64,000 nt of DNA. Source: Flavobacterium sp. MDT1-60. Lineage in GTDB: Bacteria > Bacteroidota > Bacteroidia > Flavobacteriales > Flavobacteriaceae. A program made the translations under genes and the position numbers. Positions within the stretch are counted from its first letter, which is position 1. Every line of letters begins with the position of its first letter. The DNA lies in the NCBI RefSeq assembly GCF_014844035.1, contig NZ_CP062159.1, positions 4,650,001 to 4,714,000 on the forward strand. The letters run 5' to 3'. Shown here one piece after another: positions 1 to 8,813 of this stretch. The notes under the pieces are model-generated. The model ran no database searches. It was not told where the DNA came from and was given only the letters and a program-made list of their open reading frames with translations.

Positions 1-237
1 GAAAATGCCTTTTTATATTTAGGAGCTTCGCCACGTGCCTCAATCGCAATTTTAAATGCAGCCAAAGGTTTCGCAGCCATTCGCGGTCGCGATTTTGTAA
101 CTCCTGAAGATGTTAAAGAAGCAGCAATTCCGGTTTTACAACATCGTGTTATCGTTACTCCGGAACGTGAAATGGAGGGTATTACAAGCTCAGAAATTGT
201 CAAACAAATTCTTGAAACAGTTGAAATACCGAGATAA
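1..237 (+). CDS. MoxR family AAA+ ATPase, C-terminal end (partial)
   Basis: Only the last 78 codons lie in the window; the reading frame is open from base 1 and stops at TAA 235-237. The visible part reads as the lid domain of a MoxR-type AAA+ ATPase: a GASPRAS sensor-2 motif, then AAKGFAAIRGRDFVTPEDV and a tail with VLQHRVIV. MoxR ATPases act as chaperones for von Willebrand-type proteins and are usually encoded just before a DUF58 gene, which is what follows here at 332. Family assignment is firm from motif and context; the ATPase core itself is outside the window. Confidence 0.9.
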   Translation, partial: ENAFLYLGASPRASIAILNAAKGFAAIRGRDFVTPEDVKEAAIPVLQHRVIVTPEREMEGITSSEIVKQILETVEIPR

Positions 238-239
238 TT

Positions 240-325
240 TTAGTTTTCAGTCGCAGTCGCAGTTTTTAGTACTAAACTGAGACTGAGACTAAAAACTGTG
301 ACTGTTACTGTGACTGTAAACTAAA
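240..325. repeat. Intergenic inverted repeat, TTTTCAGTC family (copy 1)
   Basis: Between moxR and the DUF58 gene lies a low-complexity inverted repeat built from the words CAGTC/GACTG. The left half has AGTTTTCAGTCGCAGTCGCAG and the right half runs through ACTGAGACTGAGACT and further GTGACTGT units. The same vocabulary occurs at 27031, 32234 and 42876. It can fold as a long hairpin. No coding potential is apparent. Confidence 0.75.
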
Positions 326-331
326 TAAAAA

Positions 332-1660
332 ATGAAATTCATAAAAAGCCTTTATCTCAATAACTTCTTCTTCTATATCCTTTTAGGCATTATAGGAATG
401 TTCGTTTGTGCTTTTATTTTTCCAAATTTATACAACAGCGTTTGGTTTATTATTTTGGTTTTATCCACATTTTTAGGTCTGGATATTTTGCTTTTATATT
501 TATCAAAAGGAATTGAAGCCTCAAGAAAAACGCCTGAAAAACTTTCAAATGGAGATTTAAATCCAATTCAGGTTACGATTAAAAATCAGTATACTTTTCC
601 GGTTTCGGTTAAGATAATTGATGAAATTCCTTTTCAGTTTCAGGTTCGTGATTTTAAAATCATAAAAACGATTCCGGCTTCGGCACAAAAAGAAATTGGT
701 TACGATTTGCGTCCAACGGAACGTGGAGAATATTCTTTTGGGAATTTAAATATCTATGTTTCTTCCCCTTTAAAATTAATTTCCCGCAGATTTACTTTCG
801 ATAAAGATCAAATGGTACCGACTTACCCTTCGTATATTCAGTTGAAAAAATACGATTTATTGGCTTTTTCGAATAATTTGCATCAATACGGAATCAAGAA
901 AATTCGACGAATTGGTCACACCATGGAATTTGAGCAAATTAAGGAATATGTTCAGGGTGATGATTTGAGAACGATAAACTGGAAAGCAACAGCAAAGAAA
1001 AATTCACTAATGGTGAATCAATTTCAGGACGAAAAATCACAATCGGTTTATATGGCCATAGATAAAGGCCGCGTGATGCAAATGCCTTTTGACGGTTTGA
1101 GTTTACTAGATTATGCTATAAATTCTACACTTGTTTTATCAAATGTTATTCTGAAAAAACAAGACAAAGCCGGGATTTTCGCTTTCTCCAAAAAAGTAGA
1201 AAACAGAGTTTTTGCAGAAAGAAGATCTTCGCAAATGCAAAAAATTCTCGAAACCTTATACAATATAAAAACTGATTTTTTCGAAAGTGATTACAGTCGA
1301 TTGTATGTCGATATCAAGAAAAATATCAATCAGAGAAGTTTGATTATTTTGTATACCAACTTTGAAACCATGGACGGCTTAAACAGACAATTACCTTATT
1401 TAAAAGGAATTGCGAAAAGCCATTTATTAGTTGTAGTTTTCTTTAGCAATACAGAACTGAATGCTATCATCAATAAAAAAACAGACACCGTTCAGGAAAT
1501 TTACGATAAAGTCATAGCTGAAAAATTCATGTTCGAAAAACGTTTAATCGCAAACGAACTTAAAAAATATGGAATCCATTCGGTTCTCACGCAACCGGAG
1601 AATTTGACTTTGGATGCGATTAATAAGTATTTGGAGATTAAGGCGAGAGGGATTTTATAG
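332..1660 (+). CDS. DUF58 domain-containing membrane protein
   Basis: A 442-residue protein. Two hydrophobic segments near the N-terminus (about residues 10-31 and 36-58) anchor it in the inner membrane. The DUF58 signature lies at about residues 205-230 (IKEYVQGDDLRTINWKATAK) and is followed by a von Willebrand A-like region. DUF58 proteins are encoded with MoxR ATPases in Bacteroidetes, in clusters related to the Bat aerotolerance genes, and are thought to be substrates or partners of the ATPase; the exact function is not established. ATG at 332 lies just past an intergenic repeat. Length and motif fit the family well. Confidence 0.9.
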   Translation: MKFIKSLYLNNFFFYILLGIIGMFVCAFIFPNLYNSVWFIILVLSTFLGLDILLLYLSKGIEASRKTPEKLSNGDLNPIQVTIKNQYTFPVSVKIIDEIPFQFQVRDFKIIKTIPASAQKEIGYDLRPTERGEYSFGNLNIYVSSPLKLISRRFTFDKDQMVPTYPSYIQLKKYDLLAFSNNLHQYGIKKIRRIGHTMEFEQIKEYVQGDDLRTINWKATAKKNSLMVNQFQDEKSQSVYMAIDKGRVMQMPFDGLSLLDYAINSTLVLSNVILKKQDKAGIFAFSKKVENRVFAERRSSQMQKILETLYNIKTDFFESDYSRLYVDIKKNINQRSLIILYTNFETMDGLNRQLPYLKGIAKSHLLVVVFFSNTELNAIINKKTDTVQEIYDKVIAEKFMFEKRLIANELKKYGIHSVLTQPENLTLDAINKYLEIKARGIL

Positions 1661-1746
1661 AAGATGTAAAATGTATGTTGTGAAAATGTAAAATGAGTAT
1701 TATTAAGCTATCATCTTATAAATTAAATTTAAGAATTATTAAAAAT

Positions 1747-1786
1747 CTTTGAACCTTTGTTCCAATGAACCTTTGTAACTCAAAAA
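1747..1786 (+). promoter_or_regulatory. CTTTGAACCTTTG array upstream of phosphatase gene
   Basis: The 45 bases before the ATG contain repeated CTTTG words (AATCTTTGAACCTTTG and then GAACCTTTG). Each resembles the TTTG half of the Bacteroidetes -7 box. A similar array stands before the rRNA methylase at 4044-4072. Promoter role is inference. Confidence 0.4.
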
Positions 1787-1791
1787 AAGAA

Positions 1792-2877
1792 ATGAAAAAA
1801 GTAATTCTAATTCTATTCGTTTTCACAAGCTTTTTGTCATCAGCACAAAAAACAGAAAACATCATCATCATTACCACAGACGGTTTTAGATGGCAGGAAG
1901 TGTTTAAGGGAATGGATCCGGCAATTGCCAATGATAAAAAATTCAATCAGGGAGACAGTACTTATATTTATAAGAAATATTCAAGTGCTGATTTCAGAGA
2001 AAGCCGTAAAAAATTAATGCCTTTTTTGTGGTCAGAAATTGCTTCGAAAGGACAAATTTATGGCAATCGTGATCTTGGCAATAAAGTAGATGTTTCGAAT
2101 CCGTATTGGTTCAGTTATCCCGGATATAGTGAAATTATGACTGGAAATGTTGATGTTGCAATAAATTCAAATGGTTATAAAGCGAATCCAAATGTGAATA
2201 TTTTAGAATTTCTAAATCAACAGCCAAAACTTAAAGGTAAAACAGCTGCTTTTGGCGCCTGGGATGCTTTTGACCGAATTTTGAATGAGGAAAGAAGTGG
2301 TTTTCCGGTTATCTCGGCATATGATAAAGTTGGAGGAAACAAACCAACAGCAACTCAAAAGTTGCTAAATGAGATGCGTAATAATTCGTATAAGCCCTTT
2401 CATGAAGACGAGTGTCTGGATGTTTTCACCCATTATGAAGCTTTGGATGAACTTAAAACCAAGAAACCAAAAGTACTTTATATCGCTTATGGAGAAACAG
2501 ATGAATGGGCTCATCATGGTCATTACAGATCGTATCTTGACGCTGCTAACCAAGTTGATAAATGGATCAAAGAAATCTGGGATTTTGTACAAAACGATCC
2601 GCAATATAAAAACAAAACTACTTTATTGATCACCGTAGATCATGGTCGTGGCGACAAAACAAAAGCACAATGGACAGATCACGGAGCTGATGTAGTGGGT
2701 GCATCTGAAATCTGGTTTGCTGCTATTGGACCAGAGATTGCAGCAAAAGGCGAAATCAAAACAGAATCGCAATTGTATCAAAAGCAATTTGCGCAAACCA
2801 TTGCTAAAATTATGGGGTACAATTTCACTACAACACATCCGGTGGCAAATGAAATTCCAGAATTGCTTCAAAAATAA
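1792..2877 (+). CDS. Alkaline phosphatase superfamily protein (phosphodiesterase type), secreted
   Basis: I place the start at ATG 1792, which gives a clean signal peptide (MKKVILILFVFTSFLSSAQ) and 361 residues; an ATG at 1765 would add nine polar residues. Features of the alkaline phosphatase / nucleotide pyrophosphatase superfamily are visible: the metal site TTDGFRWQEVF just after the signal, a YPGYSEIMTG stretch where the nucleophilic Ser/Thr is expected, GETDEWAHHGHY, and TVDHGRG with a later TDHGAD. These are the Asp/His ligands of a two-metal hydrolase. It probably acts in the periplasm on a phosphate mono- or diester; the substrate cannot be told. It is not a sulfatase, because no C-x-P-x-R motif is present. 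Confidence 0.85.
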   Translation: MKKVILILFVFTSFLSSAQKTENIIIITTDGFRWQEVFKGMDPAIANDKKFNQGDSTYIYKKYSSADFRESRKKLMPFLWSEIASKGQIYGNRDLGNKVDVSNPYWFSYPGYSEIMTGNVDVAINSNGYKANPNVNILEFLNQQPKLKGKTAAFGAWDAFDRILNEERSGFPVISAYDKVGGNKPTATQKLLNEMRNNSYKPFHEDECLDVFTHYEALDELKTKKPKVLYIAYGETDEWAHHGHYRSYLDAANQVDKWIKEIWDFVQNDPQYKNKTTLLITVDHGRGDKTKAQWTDHGADVVGASEIWFAAIGPEIAAKGEIKTESQLYQKQFAQTIAKIMGYNFTTTHPVANEIPELLQK

Positions 2878-2921
2878 ATTTAACAACCCTAATAATTAAC
2901 CAATTAAACCAACCAAAACCA

Positions 2922-3848
2922 ATGAAAAGAATTCTACTAAGTCTTTTTTTATCCGTTATTTTTATTCCGAAGATAATAGCACAGGCAGATACAACTGCAG
3001 CTTATTATGACAAAATTGAGCAATCCTTAAAATATGAAACCGGAAAAATTACTTTAACTGAAGGGGAAGGAATATTAAATGTCCCTAAAGGATTTAAATT
3101 CTTAAATGGAGAACAAACCCAACATGTTTTAACTGACTTATGGGGAAATCCTGAAGACAAAACGGTTTTAGGATCACTTGTTCCGGACGGAAAAGGTGTA
3201 ACACACAGCAATAGCTGGATGTTTGTAGTTAGTTATCAGGGAGATGGTTTTGTAAAAGATGATGATGCAAACGATATTGACTATGATGATTTGCTAAAAA
3301 CCATGCAGGAAGATATGAAAACGGCAAATGAAGAAAGAAAAAAAGGTGGTTATGCAGAAGTTCAATTAATTGGTTGGGCGTCAAAACCGTATTATGATAA
3401 TAATTTAAAAGTCCTGCATTGGGCAAAAGAATTAAAATTTGGCAAAGACGAAGTCAACACTTTAAATTATGACTTAAGAGTTTTAGGAAGAAAAGGAATG
3501 TATAACATTTCGGCCGTAGCCAACATGGGAGAGCTTGCAGAAGTAAAAGCCAGTATTCCGGGAATTCTGAAAAGCGTTGAATTTAATGATGGACACAAAT
3601 ATCTAGACTTTGATGCCGATACCGATACCGTCGCAGCATGGACTATTGGAGGTTTAGTTGCTGGAAAAGTTTTGGCTAAAGTGGGCTTCTTTGCTATTTT
3701 GGCAAAATTTGGAAAAGTCATCGTTATCGGTCTTATTGCTGCATTTGCTGCTGTAAAGAAATTCTTTTTTGGTAAAAAAGAACAGGTAATGACAAGACCA
3801 AAAGAAGAGGAAGAACTTGTAGAGGAAACTGCTTCTACTGAAGAATAA
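2922..3848 (+). CDS. DUF2167 domain-containing membrane protein
   Basis: A 308-residue protein with a signal peptide (residues 1-20, ending at AQADTTA). The body matches DUF2167, with GEGILNVPKGFKFL, then LWGNPED and a conserved LIGWASKPYYD segment. Two hydrophobic segments follow at about residues 240-285, then a short acidic tail rich in Glu. So the bulk should be periplasmic and the C-terminus anchored in the inner membrane. DUF2167 has no established function. It starts 44 bases after the phosphatase gene on the same strand and may be cotranscribed. Confidence 0.87.
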   Translation: MKRILLSLFLSVIFIPKIIAQADTTAAYYDKIEQSLKYETGKITLTEGEGILNVPKGFKFLNGEQTQHVLTDLWGNPEDKTVLGSLVPDGKGVTHSNSWMFVVSYQGDGFVKDDDANDIDYDDLLKTMQEDMKTANEERKKGGYAEVQLIGWASKPYYDNNLKVLHWAKELKFGKDEVNTLNYDLRVLGRKGMYNISAVANMGELAEVKASIPGILKSVEFNDGHKYLDFDADTDTVAAWTIGGLVAGKVLAKVGFFAILAKFGKVIVIGLIAAFAAVKKFFFGKKEQVMTRPKEEEELVEETASTEE

Positions 3849-3862
3849 ATTATTATTTTTTT

Positions 3863-3976
3863 TTGCCACAACTCGAACGCTAGCGAACAGGCGAAGCAAT
3901 TACACGAATTTTCACTAATTAGTATTCGCATTTGACGAATAAAAAATTCGTGGAAATTTGTGTAATTTGTGGCAAA
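3863..3976. repeat. Inverted repeat, TTTGCCAC...GTGGCAAA family (copy 1)
   Basis: Ends are TTTGCCACAA and TTTGTGGCAAA with ACACGAATTTTCACTAATTAG-like and AAATTCGTGG words inside. Related elements lie at 23191, 33665, 50274 and 62835. This copy carries an internal segment, 3879-3900, whose exact reverse complement (22 nt) occurs at 25263-25284. Confidence 0.8.
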
Positions 3977-4000
3977 CTTTTTTGTTTTACCTTACTTAAA

Positions 4001-4027
4001 CCTACAAGGTTTTGAAAACCTTGCAGG
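4001..4027. repeat. Short hairpin CCTACAAGGTTTT-G-AAAACCTTGCAGG
   Basis: Two 13-nt arms pair with one mismatch around a single base. It sits between the inverted repeat and the promoter-like array of the rRNA methylase gene. It could end transcription or be one more dispersed palindrome. Confidence 0.55.
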
Positions 4028-4043
4028 AAGAAAAAAACCTAAG

Positions 4044-4072
4044 TACCTTTGAGCCTTTGCAACTTTGAGCCT
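4044..4072 (+). promoter_or_regulatory. TACCTTTG promoter-like array
   Basis: TACCTTTG at 4044-4051 fits the -7 consensus TAnnTTTG and is followed by GCCTTTGCAACTTTGAGCC. The rRNA methylase ATG is 30 bases further on. Confidence 0.5.
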
Positions 4073-4080
4073 TAAAAAAA

Positions 4081-4872
4081 ATGAAACAAATCACTTCCAT
4101 TCAAAATCCGTTTATAAAATCACTTGTTTTATTGCAGGAAAAGGCAAAGGCCCGCAAACAAACCGGAACATTTTTGATTGAAGGTTTACGTGAAATTTCA
4201 ATTGCCTTAAAAGGCGGCTACGAATTAGAAACTGTTTTGTTTTTACCGGAATTGGTTACTGAAAATCAAATTAATAAACTGGTGAATCCTCCTGTTCAAT
4301 TAATTGAAATTAATAAAGAAGTTTATCAAAAACTGGCTTATCGCGATACTACGGAAGGAATTTTGGCTGTAGCCAAAACAAAATCAATGCAATTATCTGA
4401 TTTAAATTTATCTGATAATCCATTAATTTTAGTTGCCGAAGCACCTGAAAAACCAGGCAATATCGGAGCGCTTTTACGCACTGCTGATGCCGCCAACCTT
4501 GATGCGGTTTTAATTGCTAATCCGAAAAGTGATTTATACAATCCAAATATTGTACGTTCAAGCGTAGGTTGTTTGTTTACCAATCAGATTGCTACAGGAA
4601 CTACAGATGAAATCATTGCTTTTCTGAAAGAAAAAAAGATTGATTTTTATTGCGCTACTTTACAAAATTCAACCTCTTATCATACCCAGGATTTCACTAC
4701 TCCAACAGCATTAGTTGTGGGTACAGAAGCCACTGGCTTAACGCAGGAATGGCGTGATGCAGCGACGCAAAATATCATAATTCCAATGCAGGGCGAAATC
4801 GACAGCATGAACGTTTCGGTGGCCGCCGCGATTTTAATTTTTGAAGCCAAACGTCAAAGAGGATTTAATTAA
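4081..4872 (+). CDS. TrmH/SpoU family RNA 2'-O-methyltransferase
   Basis: A 263-residue SPOUT methyltransferase. The N-terminal substrate-binding domain has KARKQTGTFLIEGLREI. The catalytic domain shows the three SpoU motifs: EKPGNIGALLRTADA (about residue 122), VVGTEATGLTQEW (about 212) and IPMQGEIDSMNVSVAAAIL (about 238). It transfers a methyl group from SAM to a ribose 2'-OH, most likely in 23S rRNA; the target nucleotide cannot be read from the sequence. The gene is followed after 16 bases by a serine hydrolase gene. Confidence 0.9.
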   Translation: MKQITSIQNPFIKSLVLLQEKAKARKQTGTFLIEGLREISIALKGGYELETVLFLPELVTENQINKLVNPPVQLIEINKEVYQKLAYRDTTEGILAVAKTKSMQLSDLNLSDNPLILVAEAPEKPGNIGALLRTADAANLDAVLIANPKSDLYNPNIVRSSVGCLFTNQIATGTTDEIIAFLKEKKIDFYCATLQNSTSYHTQDFTTPTALVVGTEATGLTQEWRDAATQNIIIPMQGEIDSMNVSVAAAILIFEAKRQRGFN

Positions 4873-4888
4873 TTATAAATTTTAAATT

Positions 4889-6427
4889 ATGAATTATAAA
4901 TTACTTCTAATACTCTTCCTTTTAGGTTTTACGGCTTCTTCCCAAATCACCAATCAGGAAGTAGATGTATTGGTAAATCGCACCATAAAAGCTTTTGATG
5001 TTCCCGGAATTGCTGTGGCAATCGTGAAAGACGGAAAAGTAGTTTTAGCAAAAGGATATGGCGTAAAATCGATAACTACGAAGGAAAAAGTGGATGCAAA
5101 TACCCTTTTCGGAATTGCATCCAACAGTAAAGCTTTTACAACTGCCGCACTTGCCATGTTGGTTGATGAGAAAAAAATAAAATGGGACGATAAGGTAATC
5201 CAATATCTTCCGGATTTTAAAATGTATGATGATTATGTTACAAAAGAATTCACCATTCGCGACTTATTAACTCATAGAAGTGGCCTTGGACTTGGAGCCG
5301 GAGATTTGATGATCTGGCCTGACGGAAGTGATTTTAAAGCAGCTGATATTGTTCATAATTTAAGATATTTAAAACCAGTTTCGAGTTTTAGAACCAAATA
5401 CGATTACGATAATCTGATGTACATTATTGCAGGTGAAATTGTACACGTTGTGAGCGGTCAAACCTGGGCTGATTTTGTAGAAACGCGCATCATGAAACCA
5501 TTAGAAATGGATAAAAGTGTAGCCTCAGTAAAACGCTTAAAAGACACTTCGAATGTTATTACACCTCACGTTCCGATTGACGGCAAATTAAAAACGATCA
5601 AACGTTATGAAAATCAGTTTTTTGACGGAGCTGCCGGGATTTATTCAAGCGTAAATGATTTAAGTAAATGGGCGATTTTACAAATCAACAACGGAAAATA
5701 CGGTGATAACAAACAACTTTTTTCAGAGAAAGAACACGACGAAATGTGGCAATTACAAACCATTATTCCGACCAAAACAAAACCTCCCTACAATACCCAT
5801 TTTTCAGGATATGGTTTAGGCTGGTTTTTAAGTGATGTAAAAGGGTACAAGCAAGTTTCGCACACCGGGGGTTTAGAAGGAAACGTGACGCAAACAACTT
5901 TGATTCCGGAAATAGGTTTAGGAATTATTGTTCTGACCAATCAACAATCCGGAGCAGCTTTTAGCGCTATTACCAATACGATTAAAGACAGCTATTTAGG
6001 CATTAAATCGGACGATTATGTAACCGTTTACAGCAACCGGGTGAAAGCCAATGAAGCATCTGCGGATAAAGTAACCGATGAAGTTTGGGCAACTGTTGCC
6101 AAAAATAAAAAAGAAAAATTAAAAACCGATTTTTCTAAAATTACCGGAACTTACAAAGACAATTGGTTTGGAGAAATTACGATAACAGAGAAAAAAGGAA
6201 AACTATATTTTGCTTCAAAACGTTCTTCACAACTAGTTGGAGAAGTGTTTTTCTACAAAGAGGGCAACTATGTCGTAAAATGGAACAATGCTTTTTTCCA
6301 TGCCGATGCTCATTTACTTTTTAAATATGATGCAAATGGAAACGTAATCAACCTAAAAATGCTTCCCATTTCTGAGTTAACAGACTTTAGTTACGATTTT
6401 CAGGATTTGGATTTTTCTAAAGAATAG
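4889..6427 (+). CDS. Class C beta-lactamase-fold serine hydrolase with DUF3471 tail
   Basis: A 512-residue exported enzyme with a signal peptide (MNYKLLLILFLLGFTASSQ). The beta-lactamase/penicillin-binding-protein fold has all three motifs: SNSK (SxxK, about residue 79), YDN (YxN, about 174) and HTGG (about 329). The last 100 residues resemble the DUF3471 beta domain found on Pab87-type D-aminopeptidases and related esterases. A peptidase or esterase is more likely than a true beta-lactamase. The start codon lies 16 bases after the methylase stop. A dyad of TTTCAGG words begins right at its stop codon. Confidence 0.9.
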   Translation: MNYKLLLILFLLGFTASSQITNQEVDVLVNRTIKAFDVPGIAVAIVKDGKVVLAKGYGVKSITTKEKVDANTLFGIASNSKAFTTAALAMLVDEKKIKWDDKVIQYLPDFKMYDDYVTKEFTIRDLLTHRSGLGLGAGDLMIWPDGSDFKAADIVHNLRYLKPVSSFRTKYDYDNLMYIIAGEIVHVVSGQTWADFVETRIMKPLEMDKSVASVKRLKDTSNVITPHVPIDGKLKTIKRYENQFFDGAAGIYSSVNDLSKWAILQINNGKYGDNKQLFSEKEHDEMWQLQTIIPTKTKPPYNTHFSGYGLGWFLSDVKGYKQVSHTGGLEGNVTQTTLIPEIGLGIIVLTNQQSGAAFSAITNTIKDSYLGIKSDDYVTVYSNRVKANEASADKVTDEVWATVAKNKKEKLKTDFSKITGTYKDNWFGEITITEKKGKLYFASKRSSQLVGEVFFYKEGNYVVKWNNAFFHADAHLLFKYDANGNVINLKMLPISELTDFSYDFQDLDFSKE

Positions 6428-6498
6428 TTTTGTTTCAGGTTTCAAGTTTCAGGTTAAATGCCGCGGTAAAAACTTGAAACCTGAAACCTGAAACAAAA
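6428..6498. repeat. TTTCAGG inverted repeat / putative terminator
   Basis: The left arm TTTTGTTTCAGGTTTCAAG and the right arm CTTGAAACCTGAAACC...AAACAAAA surround AAATGCCGCGGTAA. Arms are made of heptamer units (TTTCAGG, TTTCAAG), so several registers of pairing are possible. It follows the serine hydrolase stop codon directly and ends in A/T runs, so it can work as a terminator in either direction. Confidence 0.6.
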
Positions 6499-6570
6499 TA
6501 ATTTCATTCTATAGATTCCCTTGCGTATATACAAACAAATGCTTATTTTTAGTACTTGAACTATGCCGTT

Positions 6571-8790
6571 ATGATAGAAATAGATATTGAAAAAGAAAAC
6601 AAAGCAATTGCGCACGAGTATAAAGAATTACTTCGAATAAGTTACCAGACTTTAACACCAGCTGATAAAAAACTAATCCGGAAAGCTTTTGATGTGGCTG
6701 TTGATGCCCATAAAGAGCAACGACGCAAATCTGGCGAAGCGTATATCTTTCATCCTATTGCAGTTGCAAAAATTGTTGCCTCTGAAATTGGTTTGGGAGC
6801 GACCTCTATTGCTGCGGCCTTATTACACGATGTTGTTGAAGATACCCCTATGACAGTTGAAGATATTGAACGATTATTCAACCCAAAAGTGGCACAATTG
6901 GTCGAAGGTTTGACTAAAATTTCATTGGTTCAAAAAGATTTGAATGCTTCCATGCAGGCTGAGAATTTCAGAAAAATGATCCTTACATTGAACGATGATG
7001 TACGCGTAATTCTGATTAAGCTGGCCGACCGTCTTCATAATATGCAGACGATGGAATCGATGGTGGAATACAAACAGACCAAAATCGCATCTGAAACTTT
7101 ATATATTTATGCCCCACTCGCCCATCGTTTGGGACTTTATAACATAAAAACCAAACTCGAAGATTTAGGTTTAAAATATACAGAACCGGCCGTTTACAAT
7201 GATATTGTAAGCAAAATCAGAGAAACCAAAGAAGAACAAGATGCCTATATCAAAGATATTTCAGATGTTTTGAAAAAATCTTTAGATAATGAAGACATCG
7301 ACTATATCATAAAAGGGCGTCCGAAATCTATTTATTCAATTCGCAGAAAAATGCGTTCTCAAAATGTGAGTTTTGATGAAGTGTACGACAAATTTGCCCT
7401 TAGAATTGTTTATAAAGCAGACCCGCATGATGAAAAATTCGTCGCCTGGAAAATCTATTCAATTGTAACAGATCATTACAGACCAAGCCCGAGCCGTTTG
7501 CGTGACTGGATTTCATCTCCAAAATCGACTGGTTACGAAGCTTTGCACATTACTGTCATGGGACCAAAAGGTCGTTGGGTTGAAGTGCAGGTGCGAAGTG
7601 AGCGAATGGATGAAATTGCCGAAAAAGGTTATGCAGCACACTATAAATATAAAAATGGTGCAAGTGAGGAAAGTGGCCTTGATGTTTGGCTAAATTTACT
7701 TCGCGAAGCATTAGAAAATCCGGAAACGAATGCTGTTGATTTCGTTGAGGATTTTAAAATGAATTTATATTCGCAGGAAATCTTCGTTTTTACGCCAAAA
7801 GGAGAAATAAAATCTTTACCGAAAGGTGCTACTTCGCTGGATTTTGCTTTTAGTATTCACTCAGAAATCGGAATCAAAACTCGAGGGACTCGTGTTAACG
7901 GACGTTTGGTTCCGTTAAATCACGAACTTAAAAGTGGCGATCAGGTCGAAGTAATTACATCTGCCAACCAAAAACCAACTGTAAACTGGCTGGAATATGT
8001 AACGACCTCGCGTGCAAAAAATAAAATTAAAAACGTTCTTAACGAGAACACCAAAAAAATTGCAGAAGAAGGAAAAGAATTATTAACTCGAAAACTGAAA
8101 CATTTAAAAATAACCATCAACGAACAGGTTATTAATGAGTTGGTGAACTTCTTCAAACTAAAAACCAGTCTGGATTTATTTTACAGAGTTGGAATTGGTG
8201 CTATTGAAAATCAGCAGTTAAAAGATTATGCGGCGCAAAAAAGCAATTCTATTATCAATTTCTTTAAAAATAAAATTAAAAGAAATAAAGATACTGCCGA
8301 TGAAGATATTCACAAACCAGTCATCAGCAGTAATTATGATATGCTGGTTTTTGGAACAGAACATGACAAATTAGATTATAAACTTTCGCAATGTTGCAAC
8401 CCAATTCCTGGCGATGATGTTTTTGGCTTCGTGACCATCAACGAAGGAATTAAAGTGCATAAAAAAGATTGTCCAAACGCCATCGGAATGCAGTCTAACT
8501 ACGCGTATCGTATTATGAGCGCCAAATGGATTGATTCCTCTCAGGAAGAATTCAAAGCCATTATCAATATTACCGGAATGGATGTTTTAGGACTTACAAA
8601 TCAGTTAACAAAAGTGATTTCGAACAATATGAGCGTAAATATTCAAAGTATTTCATTGAGTACTGATGCCGGAATTTTTCACGGTCAGATTGCAGTCATT
8701 GTTAAAAATAATACCATCTTGAAAAAAATGATCAATGCTATTAAAAAAGTTGATGGCGTTGATAAAGTAACCAGAGAATACAGAACCTAA
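6571..8790 (+). CDS. Bifunctional RelA/SpoT family (p)ppGpp synthetase/hydrolase
   Basis: I start at ATG 6571 (739 residues); a TTG five codons upstream is less likely. Domain order is the long RSH type. The HD hydrolase has HPIAVA, HDVVEDT and KLADRLHNM (residues about 55-150), so ppGpp hydrolysis should be intact. The synthetase domain has GRPKSIYSIRRKM and GYEALH (about 245-335). TGS follows (EIFVFTPKGEIKSLPKGA, about 405), then a Cys-rich patch with QCCNPIPGDDVFGF and a C-terminal ACT domain. It sets stringent-response alarmone levels in the cytoplasm. It is the only RSH gene in the window. A small conserved gene follows after 23 bases. Confidence 0.96.
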   Translation: MIEIDIEKENKAIAHEYKELLRISYQTLTPADKKLIRKAFDVAVDAHKEQRRKSGEAYIFHPIAVAKIVASEIGLGATSIAAALLHDVVEDTPMTVEDIERLFNPKVAQLVEGLTKISLVQKDLNASMQAENFRKMILTLNDDVRVILIKLADRLHNMQTMESMVEYKQTKIASETLYIYAPLAHRLGLYNIKTKLEDLGLKYTEPAVYNDIVSKIRETKEEQDAYIKDISDVLKKSLDNEDIDYIIKGRPKSIYSIRRKMRSQNVSFDEVYDKFALRIVYKADPHDEKFVAWKIYSIVTDHYRPSPSRLRDWISSPKSTGYEALHITVMGPKGRWVEVQVRSERMDEIAEKGYAAHYKYKNGASEESGLDVWLNLLREALENPETNAVDFVEDFKMNLYSQEIFVFTPKGEIKSLPKGATSLDFAFSIHSEIGIKTRGTRVNGRLVPLNHELKSGDQVEVITSANQKPTVNWLEYVTTSRAKNKIKNVLNENTKKIAEEGKELLTRKLKHLKITINEQVINELVNFFKLKTSLDLFYRVGIGAIENQQLKDYAAQKSNSIINFFKNKIKRNKDTADEDIHKPVISSNYDMLVFGTEHDKLDYKLSQCCNPIPGDDVFGFVTINEGIKVHKKDCPNAIGMQSNYAYRIMSAKWIDSSQEEFKAIINITGMDVLGLTNQLTKVISNNMSVNIQSISLSTDAGIFHGQIAVIVKNNTILKKMINAIKKVDGVDKVTREYRT

Positions 8791-8813
8791 TTTTTTATTA
8801 AATATTTGAATTT

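Noticed and set aside
1792..2877. Sulfatase partner for the formylglycine-generating enzyme
   Set aside because: The protein belongs to the phosphatase/phosphodiesterase branch and has no C-x-P-x-R or S-x-P-x-R motif.
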